Below are positions 1-5,016 of a stretch of 5,205 nucleotides of DNA, one piece after another. Under the pieces are notes generated by a model, which saw nothing but the letters and a program-made list of their open reading frames with translations, was not told where the DNA came from and made no database searches. A program made the position numbers and the translations under genes. Positions within the stretch are counted from its first letter, which is position 1. The number at the start of each line of letters is the position of its first letter. This DNA comes from CAZVIJ01 sp964626735 (GTDB lineage: Bacteria > Patescibacteriota > Dojkabacteria > JAOAGR01): the NCBI GenBank assembly GCA_964626735.1, contig CAZVIJ010000080.1, positions 1 through 5,205 on the forward strand, read 5' to 3'.

Positions 1-1
1 C

Positions 2-439
2 TTGTATGTACTAGACTTCAAAAAAGAAATGTTCCTTCATCTTGGAGTAATAATCGAATATAGTCTTAATTCAAAGTTAATTGGTCTCTATCAAAAGCAA
101 AACTGGAGAACTCCACTACAATACATTAATTCAATAGTACAAGGAGACCGTTTCAAGGAGTTTCTAGAGAAAGATTCACTTGACGGAAAAGCAAAGAAGA
201 TTCGAGACTATAATCTCTTCAACGATTCAAATACTTCTGACCGTATTTCGTATAAAATACAGGCTCTCCGAGTTCTCCGGAATTATGGTGGTCATGGGAA
301 TAAAATTAATGACTTTTTAGAAGGTATTACATCAACTCGGTATGATAAAGAAATCCTCGATGTTTTTTCCATAGTGAAGGATATTAATGAAGCTGTAGGG
401 CTCCTTCAGACACCCGGTAGATCCCCTCAACCAATTTAA
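2..439 (+). CDS. C-terminal part of a HEPN-motif protein (5' end cut by window edge)
   Basis: The frame is open from the window edge to TAA at 437-439 and gives 145 residues. The first codon (TTG at 2-4) has no visible ribosome binding site, so the true start probably lies upstream; ATG at 29-31 is the only nearby in-frame alternative. Seen: a largely helical, charged protein with ALRVLRNYGGH near residues 88-98. R93-N94-x3-H98 matches the R-x4-6-H signature of HEPN nucleases, in the common RNxxxH form. Known of the family: HEPN proteins are often metal-independent RNases in toxin-antitoxin, abortive-infection and CRISPR systems, but some are only helper domains. Inferred: an accessory or defence-type cargo gene of the element that ends at ssrA. 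No other family was recognised. The motif is short and could be chance, so the gene call is firmer than the function. Confidence 0.6.
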   Translation: MYVLDFKKEMFLHLGVIIEYSLNSKLIGLYQKQNWRTPLQYINSIVQGDRFKEFLEKDSLDGKAKKIRDYNLFNDSNTSDRISYKIQALRVLRNYGGHGNKINDFLEGITSTRYDKEILDVFSIVKDINEAVGLLQTPGRSPQPI

Positions 440-535
440 ACATGCCTCACAATATGAATTGTTTCAGAGTTTATATATATATATTTGCTGCCATTTTTCT
501 CATCGGAATAACAAAAAGCAAAAGTTCCTTCCTAC

Positions 536-573
536 TCTAAATTTGAAATCTTGAAAAATAAATCAAGTTTAGA
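536..573. repeat. 11-bp inverted repeat with 16-bp loop
   Basis: TCTAAATTTGA at 536-546 is mirrored by TCAAGTTTAGA at 563-573. Ten of eleven positions are complementary, and the eleventh would be a G-U pair in RNA. The loop contains CTTGA, which can pair alternatively with the TCAAG of the right arm. It is not followed by a T-run on either strand, so a terminator is unlikely. It could be a protein-binding dyad (operator or recombinase accessory site). Its role is unknown. Confidence 0.5.
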
Positions 574-597
574 GGGCGTTTTAACTCAAAACTCTAC

Positions 598-628
598 TTG
601 ACTGTATAATTTACAAGTATATTATACA
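598..628 (+). promoter_or_regulatory. Promoter with perfect 8-bp dyad, MerR-type architecture
   Basis: TTGACT at 598-603 is a good -35. TGTATAAT (603-610) and ATTATACA (621-628) form a perfect inverted repeat with a 10-bp spacer. Two -10 readings are possible: TATTAT at 620-625 (16-bp spacing) or TATACA at 623-628 (19-bp spacing). The 19-bp reading with a dyad between the hexamers is the hallmark of MerR-regulated promoters, and the gene just downstream has a MerR-like segment. A third near-copy of the half-site, GGTATAAT, lies at 633-640. Autoregulation is an inference. Confidence 0.55.
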
Positions 629-643
629 TCAAGGTATAATTTT

Positions 644-1477
644 ATGATTCAATTCTTGGAAGATATTCATAGCGTGATCTATGCTATGTTACTTAAGTAT
701 CCAAAGCTCCTAGATTACATCCGCGATCGTAGATATCGTATTTCAGATACAGAGCTGACATATCGACAAATTAATAGCCTTGATGATGCGCGACTTCTGT
801 TCACTTCCCGGGAATCCAACAAAGAATGGCGCAATTTTAGTCTCCTTGATCTCTTCTATCTTCATGTAGTCAATAAAACAAGGGAATTCAATACAAATAA
901 CGCACAACTCAAGCCATTAAAGGCACTATTCTACGATGCCTCAATCAACTATTCGGTAATCGGTGAGGTTAGGTACTCAGAAATTGCTCTGCTCTCACTA
1001 ATACTAGAAAGTATCCCGATGGGAATTCTTCTCTATAGCGACGGTGATGCGATATTAACTGACAATATGACTCTTTCTATGACACCGGGAGCACTCGATA
1101 TTCGAGGCCGGACATATATTTTCATATTTCTCTATGAAACATTCAAACCATACATCATGAAATTGAAGGAGGACAAGCAATTCAAGTCCACATTCGATCT
1201 CACGGAATTTGAGGATGCCTACCAGCTCAAACCTCTCACAAAGAAACAACGAGCAATACTAAAGCTTGTAGACGATGCTTCATATTCCAAAATCACGATC
1301 GAGAAGAAGGAAAACGGTGAATTGATAATACATGCAGAGGAAAGTGTTGGAGGTCAGGCAATTACCTCAGAGGATTTGTTGAAGATATTTGAACAGAAAG
1401 ATTACGCGAACCTGAAGGCGGTCAAAAGGAATGGGAAAATTGTCGCCTTCAAGTTCAAGGATACATACAAACTCTAG
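644..1477 (+). CDS. MerR-like DNA-binding protein with C-terminal tandem repeats
   Basis: A 277-aa protein starting at ATG 644, with a modest AAGG (631-634) nine bases upstream; the stop is TAG. Residues 38-85 resemble a degenerate MerR helix-turn-helix: LTYRQINSLDDARLL corresponds to the family pattern of a helix ending in a Leu-Leu turn, and WRNFSLLDLFYLHVVNKTREF corresponds to the wing and following helix. Residues 90-195 form a middle domain that I do not recognise. Residues 205-233 and 245-272 look like two copies of one unit, a helix followed by a beta hairpin (ILKLVDDASYSKITIEKKENGELI against LLKIFEQKDYANLKAVKRNGKIVAF). No membrane segment or signal peptide is evident. It lies 95 bp upstream of the small ORF and recombinase, on the same strand. 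Inferred role: regulator of the element, binding the dyad at its own promoter. The MerR assignment rests on eye-level similarity only. Confidence 0.75.
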   Translation: MIQFLEDIHSVIYAMLLKYPKLLDYIRDRRYRISDTELTYRQINSLDDARLLFTSRESNKEWRNFSLLDLFYLHVVNKTREFNTNNAQLKPLKALFYDASINYSVIGEVRYSEIALLSLILESIPMGILLYSDGDAILTDNMTLSMTPGALDIRGRTYIFIFLYETFKPYIMKLKEDKQFKSTFDLTEFEDAYQLKPLTKKQRAILKLVDDASYSKITIEKKENGELIIHAEESVGGQAITSEDLLKIFEQKDYANLKAVKRNGKIVAFKFKDTYKL

Positions 1478-1572
1478 TCTTTGAGCCAGAAACGGCAGAA
1501 GATAAAGGTAAATATATAAAATAGCGTACGCACTGGGAGGTACTCAGGCTAAAGCAAAGAAATGTTTTAGTC

Positions 1573-1743
1573 ATGCTTTCATTAGAGCAATGTAAGGAAT
1601 GCTTGAAAGGATTGAACCTCACAGACGAAGAAATAATCAAATTACGAGATTATTACGTGTATATCGCCAACCGCGTTATAGACCATGTCGAGGAGCAAAA
1701 GAAGCAAAACAGAAGAAAAGAACAATTTAAGTATACGGTATAA
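1573..1743 (+). CDS. 56-aa small protein preceding the recombinase
   Basis: The frame opens after a TAG at 1522-1524 and has no start codon before ATG 1573; it ends at TAA 1741-1743. The product begins MLSLEQCKECLKGLNLTDEE, continues through a helix (IIKLRDYYVYIANRVIDHVEEQ) and ends in a basic tail. From memory, short proteins of this pattern (an L-S-L-E-x-C-K start, an L-T-D-E turn, then one helix) often sit directly before serine recombinases in Patescibacteria; this needs a search to confirm. Its last 59 bases overlap the recombinase reading frame, which suggests translational coupling. No good Shine-Dalgarno lies at the right distance (GGGAGG at 1535-1540 is too far). The function is unknown. 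A regulatory partner or antitoxin-like role would be speculation. Confidence 0.7.
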   Translation: MLSLEQCKECLKGLNLTDEEIIKLRDYYVYIANRVIDHVEEQKKQNRRKEQFKYTV

Positions 1744-3185
1744 TCGAGCACTCATTTATTGTCGTGTCTCATCTGATCGGCAAGCCAAGGAAGGTCATGG
1801 CATAGATAGCCAGGAGGCTAGACGCGTAAGTTACGCATGACAAAATGGATATGAGATCGCGGAAATATTTCGCGAGAATGGCGTGTCGGGTGGATTATTC
1901 GACCGTCCTGCCATGAATAAGCTTATTGCATACCTAGATCAATACCCGCATGAGAAGTTCGAAATCGTTTTTGATGACCTCAAGAGATTCGCTCGCGATA
2001 CGCTAGTCCACTTCAGAATCAAAAGTGAGTTGATGTCACGCGGCGTCAAAATTGAGTGTCTGAACTACAAGTTTGATGAATCACCTGAAGGTCAGTTCAT
2101 CGAAACTATAATGGCCGCGCAATCCCAATTAGAACGTGAACAAAACAAACGCCAGGTCATCCAGAAGCAACGTGCACGCATGGAGAAAGGATATTGGTGT
2201 CTTTGTGCACCTACCAGGTATAAATTCATTTACTCTCCTGAACACGGGAAAGTAATCAAGCCACAAGAGCCGATAGCCGCAATACTGAAGAATGCGATCG
2301 AGAAATATGCTTCGAATCAGCTCATCACGCTAGATGAGGTGCGGACATACATCGAACAACAATACAAGATTTATTGCATAGAGAAAAAGAGCTCAATTAA
2401 TGGCGTGCGTAGAATCCTCTCGAAACCTATTTATGCCGGATATCTTGAATATGATCCATGGCAAATACCTCTAATTAAAAGTAAGCATGAAGGAATCATC
2501 ACGATCGAGCAATTTAACATCATACAAGACAAACTCAACGGACGAACGAGGAAGCATCTTAGAAAGGATTACTCACTTGATTTTCCGTTACGTGGTTATG
2601 TTGTGTGTGATTCGTGCAAAGGTAAGTTCACAGCGAGCTGGAACACTGGTAGAAACAAAAGGTACGCGAACTACACTTGCAAGACAACCGGCTGCATCTT
2701 CCAGTGGCAGTCAGTACGCAAAGAGAAAATCGAGCCGGAATTCGAAGCGATGCTCAGTCGATACAAACCGCAACCACAGCACCTAGACTTCGTACAGCTT
2801 GTATTGAAGGATCAGTGGCAAGAACGCACTCAGAATAGAACCAAGTACCAGAGAGTCAATGAGAGTGAAATAGAGGCCTTACAGGCTCAAATAGACTCAT
2901 TAGTAATTCGCATATCAAAAGCGACAAGCGATAACGTGATCTCAGTCTACGAAAAACAAATTGACGAGCTCATGAAACAACAAGAGGAGCTCCGGGAGAA
3001 CTCACAAGAAACACTCACTGAATTTGACTTTGGAACCGCGCTTGATGAGATAATAAAGTACGTAGAAAATCCCTTAGAATGGTGGAAAAGATCGGTTTAC
3101 AATGACAAAGCAATGCTCTTACAGACACTCTTTGACGGCAACCTATCTTATGACCTAAATTCAGGATTTGGAACCATCAATTTGT

Positions 3186-3217
3186 CTCTTCCTGCTAAGG
3201 TTTTCTTAACAGAAGAG
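3186..3217. repeat. Strong hairpin-forming inverted repeat in the recombinase tail
   Basis: CTCTTCCTGCTAAG (3186-3199) and CTTAACAGAAGAG (3205-3217) pair over about 13 bp with one bulged C and one mismatch or wobble, around a 5-base loop. It lies 17-48 bases beyond the ssrA 3' end. Neither strand has a T-run directly after it, so it is not a classic intrinsic terminator. On the - strand a T-run (TTTTTT, about 3222-3227) lies between the tmRNA end and the hairpin. It may stop tmRNA read-through or be part of the element's att arm. Confidence 0.5.
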
Positions 3218-3233
3218 GGCCAAAAAATTAATC

Positions 3234-3268
3234 TGGTGGAGATGGCGGGAATCGAACCCGCGTCCGAA
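3234..3268. other. Probable attachment-site region at the ssrA 3' end
   Basis: The T arm, acceptor and CCA end of ssrA abut the recombinase gene, and the recombinase frame continues into this segment without a stop. The 3' ends of tmRNA genes are well-known integration sites of genomic islands. No second copy of this sequence occurs in the window, so the other element end would lie left of position 1. The exact crossover cannot be placed: serine recombinases need only a very short shared core. Confidence 0.45.
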
Positions 3269-3471
3269 CTCTAACATCTATATACTCTACAAGTTTGTTG
3301 GGATCTTTTTAGCCCCCTACCCGACAGATCCCACAGAGTAGCACGAGGCATTGTCCTATGTGATCAACGATGACTGGACAATGTTCACCGATGATATTCG
3401 GTTAATAGGGTATCACGCTACACCGAACAACTTACGTGTACCCTTGCCACACATTTAGTAATTCTAAAGTG

Positions 3472-3573
3472 TTAGGCGAATGAAGGAGCTGCAACTCTCA
3501 TTGCAACTGAGCTTCGTACTGCATTAGCTTTAGCAGCTAATCCAGCGATTACTGACTTAAGATCTGTTTTAGC
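3472..3573 (-). other. tmRNA tag reading frame (33 codons plus TAA)
   Basis: The frame starts at resume codon GCT (3571-3573), 11 nt after PK1, and ends at TAA (3472-3474). It encodes a 33-residue tag beginning AKTDLKSVIAG and ending VAMRVAAPSFA. Typical tags are about 8-15 residues and end in (L/V)AA. An in-phase downstream alternative, GCT at 3544-3546, would give 24 residues, but its distance from PK1 is not normal. The start is inferred from spacing; the stop is seen directly. Confidence 0.75.
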
Positions 3574-3671
3574 ATTCTTAATTAACTGTATTCTAGTACG
3601 TGTCACAGTCAAACACGACTTGCAATATAGGGGTTATGAATCCGTCGAATCCACTACATCCCCATCGACCA

Positions 3672-3680
3672 ATTATAGCA
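3672..3680 (-). promoter_or_regulatory. Extended -10 promoter of ssrA
   Basis: On the - strand TGCTATAAT gives a perfect extended -10 (TG at 3679-3680, TATAAT at 3672-3677). Eight bases separate it from the first G of tmRNA at 3663, the expected distance to a transcription start. No good -35 is seen 17 bp upstream, which an extended -10 can compensate. It lies inside the 31-bp space after the GGDEF-like gene's stop and overlaps a small AGCAC-TTTC-GTGCT hairpin (3678-3691). Confidence 0.75.
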
Positions 3681-3694
3681 CTTTCGTGCTGCAG

Positions 3695-4882
3695 CTACAT
3701 CTCGTTCATATCGAGCCGGGCACGCAGGTGATCGATCTCGCTTTGCATTTGGTTCATAAGATCGCGTACTTTAATCCATTCGTCTGCATCTGCACGAAAC
3801 GTATAGAGAGCATACAATGCATGCTCTCCCCTGCTCTTTAGAATATCCTTGAGCCGTTTTTTATTTTCTGCGCTCCGCTCATCGGCAATGTCGAACATTT
3901 CGCGAATGATCGCATTTACAGCATGTTTATATTTCTGGAAGGATGTAATATCGATTTTTTGCAGTGCATCTCCGAAGGTCCCCCACCCGAAACTGCAGCT
4001 TAACCTGAACTTTTCTCCGGGCTGCGGCGCAACACCTCTCGCCTTAAAAAACTTCCTAACTTCCGGAGTATCGAAATTTATAAGCGACGAAACATCAGCT
4101 TCCTCCATCTCACGCAAATAAAGTTCTTCAATCAATGCTAGAAGCGGTCGTATATCAACATCGTCGTAGAGAATAATTCCAAATTCGTCTCCATTTTCAG
4201 AAAACGGAATTACCTGCATGCCCAAAGATTTCAGGAATTGCGTCGTCCTTCCCGACTTCAAGATACGAGAAAATTCCATGACGAGTTGCGCTCCCAACGC
4301 ATGAGAGCCACCAAGATCGTTGACCGCCTTGAGACCGTTCATATCGAGCGCGCCTTTAGCGATACAATGTACCGAGATATTGCTGGAATCGTTCCTGCAG
4401 CGTTCATCGATGTAATCCCTAAGAACGTATCGCAGATATGTTTTCTTATACATACCCAAGTACTCCCCGAACGTCTTGTAGGTATGCTTTACCATATTTT
4501 TACGTTCCAGTACTTCTGCGACGATCTCCTCTCGGGTAAATCCCTTCGATTCATAAAAGAGTATTTTTTTCTTGATCTTGCTTCTCAGCTTTTTCGGGAC
4601 ATCGCTCAAAAGCTCTCCGATCAAATCCTCCAAGTCCCTGGTCTGCCCCACCTTCTTTATCGTCCTGGTCAGGAAAAGACTTTTGAGATGCTCGATTGAA
4701 TCGTTAAATTCAAAATGCTCGACGTAGGCGGAAATATGCGCTTCGCTTTCGAAAACCCACCGGTTGTTATTGAGGTATTCCTGTATGATCTCCCTGATAT
4801 CTCGATTAGGGTTGAAGAGATGCGATCGGTTGACACTGATCGTGGATCCGGGATTTATTCTGCTTTGAGCGTCTGCCTTCAT
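3695..4882 (-). CDS. Degenerate GGDEF-domain protein
   Basis: A 395-aa protein with ATG at 4880-4882 and TAG at 3695-3697. There is no clear Shine-Dalgarno; AAGAACC directly precedes the ATG. Residues 1-165 are a helical, charged N-terminal region with no recognised sensor domain, transmembrane segment or signal peptide, so it is probably cytoplasmic. Residues 175-330 align with GGDEF: ALDMNGLKAVND corresponds to the LDIDxFKxIND motif, keeping metal-ligand Asp180, Lys185 and guanine-contact Asn188. SENGDEFGIIL carries the signature as N230-G231-D232-E233-F234. RLSCSFGWG (293-301) matches the strand after it. No RxxD inhibitory site is seen. The tail (about 370-393) is a probable coiled coil. 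Family role: c-di-GMP synthesis, or nucleotide sensing when degenerate. The Gly-to-Asn change and the second Asp replaced by Asn182 make activity uncertain. It lies directly upstream of ssrA and is probably backbone rather than element. Confidence 0.85.
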   Translation of the reverse strand: MKADAQSRINPGSTISVNRSHLFNPNRDIREIIQEYLNNNRWVFESEAHISAYVEHFEFNDSIEHLKSLFLTRTIKKVGQTRDLEDLIGELLSDVPKKLRSKIKKKILFYESKGFTREEIVAEVLERKNMVKHTYKTFGEYLGMYKKTYLRYVLRDYIDERCRNDSSNISVHCIAKGALDMNGLKAVNDLGGSHALGAQLVMEFSRILKSGRTTQFLKSLGMQVIPFSENGDEFGIILYDDVDIRPLLALIEELYLREMEEADVSSLINFDTPEVRKFFKARGVAPQPGEKFRLSCSFGWGTFGDALQKIDITSFQKYKHAVNAIIREMFDIADERSAENKKRLKDILKSRGEHALYALYTFRADADEWIKVRDLMNQMQSEIDHLRARLDMNEM

Positions 4883-4942
4883 GGTTCTTAGTTAACATTA
4901 CAAGATCACCAGCGGCCCCTTGCATCCTTTACGAAACGCGAT

Positions 4943-4971
4943 ACCTTAACACACGGTGCTGAGGATGACAA
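4943..4971 (-). promoter_or_regulatory. Candidate promoter of the GGDEF-like gene
   Basis: On the - strand TTGTCA (4966-4971) is followed after exactly 17 bp by TAAGGT (4943-4948), with TG one base before it as an extended -10. The -10 itself is weak. It would give a leader of about 55 nt. No better candidate was found nearer the ATG. Confidence 0.4.
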
Positions 4972-5001
4972 CCCATTTTGGGTCTCATTCTGTTACAGGT
5001 G

Positions 5002-5010
5002 TGCTACACT
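5002..5010 (+). promoter_or_regulatory. Extended -10 with start site at or next to the ATG
   Basis: TG at 5002-5003 and TACACT at 5005-5010 form an extended -10. The ATG at 5017 begins six bases later, where transcription would normally start, so the mRNA would be leaderless or nearly so. A possible -35 (TTGGGT, 4978-4983) is 21 bp away, too far to be standard. Confidence 0.5.
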
Positions 5011-5016
5011 AGAATA

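Larger units (their letters stand above)
440..643. other. AT-rich intergenic region, no gene seen
   Basis: This 204-bp gap separates the HEPN-motif gene from the MerR-like gene. It holds a small ACAAT-ATGA-ATTGT hairpin at 449-462, an alternating TA run around 471-483, an 11-bp imperfect inverted repeat at 536-573, and the dyad promoter at 598-628. The small hairpin lies just after the first stop codon but has no following T-run, so it is not a convincing intrinsic terminator. Confidence 0.6.
1685..3274 (+). pseudogene. Large serine recombinase with an in-frame TGA at codon 52
   Basis: From ATG 1685, the first codon after an in-frame TAG at 1679-1681, the frame would encode 529 residues, a normal length for a large serine recombinase. 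TGA at 1838-1840 interrupts it. Numbering from that ATG: the resolvase catalytic domain starts at ALIYCRVSSDRQ, with nucleophile Ser29. After the stop come QNGYEI, then SGGLFDRPAM (68-77) and DDLKRFARD (97-105), all typical of the catalytic domain. A recombinase domain follows at about 166-290, then a zinc ribbon with Cys308, Cys311, Cys332 and Cys337, and a coiled coil at about 391-444. Family role: site-specific integration and excision of a mobile element by cleavage at att sites. The part downstream of the stop could restart at GTG 1883 but would lack Ser29 and be inactive. The final 13 codons (LVEMAGIEPASEL) and the TAA lie in the antisense of ssrA. There is no visible Shine-Dalgarno. Nonsense mutation is the favoured explanation; recoding or a sequencing error remain possible. 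Confidence 0.88.
3234..3663 (-). ncRNA. ssrA: tmRNA (ssrA), complete
   Basis: The transfer-messenger RNA rescues stalled ribosomes and tags the unfinished protein for degradation. On the - strand the 5' end reads GGGGATGTAGTGGATTCGAC, the conserved tmRNA opening. The 3' end reads GCGGGTTCGATTCCCGC followed by CATCTCCACCA, giving a perfect 5-bp T stem and an encoded CCA. The acceptor stem pairs over 7 bp (GGGGATG with CATCTCC, one G-U). The long P2 stem is visible as CTATATTGCAAG near nt 34-44 against CTTGTAGAGTATATAG near the 3' end. PK1 is clear: CGTGT (nt 47-51) pairs with ACACG (61-65), and loop ACTGT (55-59) pairs with ACAGT (75-79). Resume codon GCT is at nt 91-93, 11 nt after PK1. At about 430 nt it is longer than the usual ~350-400, partly because of the long tag. 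It appears intact. Confidence 0.95.

Noticed and set aside
471..483. TA dinucleotide run as a microsatellite or origin element
   Set aside because: Too short and isolated; no DnaA-like boxes or iterons were seen nearby.
1055..1249. Open - strand frame of 64 codons, and a similar one at 1455-1640
   Set aside because: The first is antisense to the MerR-like gene and the second to its 3' end and the small ORF; neither has family resemblance or a start context.
1524..1531. GCGTACGC palindrome before the small ORF
   Set aside because: Eight bases only, with no adjacent promoter or repeated copy.
1737..1744. GGTATAAT as an internal promoter or extra operator half-site
   Set aside because: It resembles the half-site upstream of the regulator and a -10, but there is no -35 at a suitable distance and no partner arm; probably chance.
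2487..2786. Open + strand frame of 99 codons
   Set aside because: Out-of-frame shadow within the recombinase, over its zinc ribbon; a low-complexity Ser/Thr/Arg-rich product.
3234..3268. An ordinary tRNA gene on the - strand
   Set aside because: The T arm and CCA look tRNA-like, but the 5' partner is the tmRNA opening at 3663, with PK1 and a tag frame between them.
1883..3274. A 463-aa recombinase starting at GTG 1883
   Set aside because: Not treated as the true gene: the conserved catalytic start, including Ser29, lies upstream in the same frame before the TGA, so this is the downstream part of a broken gene.
3620..3841. Open + strand frame of 73 codons
   Set aside because: It starts inside tmRNA, crosses the ssrA promoter and runs antisense to the end of the GGDEF-like gene; the product shows no recognisable family.
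4238..4699. Open + strand frame of 153 codons
   Set aside because: Antisense shadow of the GGDEF-like gene, whose own frame carries clear conserved motifs. The same applies to the 90-codon frame at 3849-4121.
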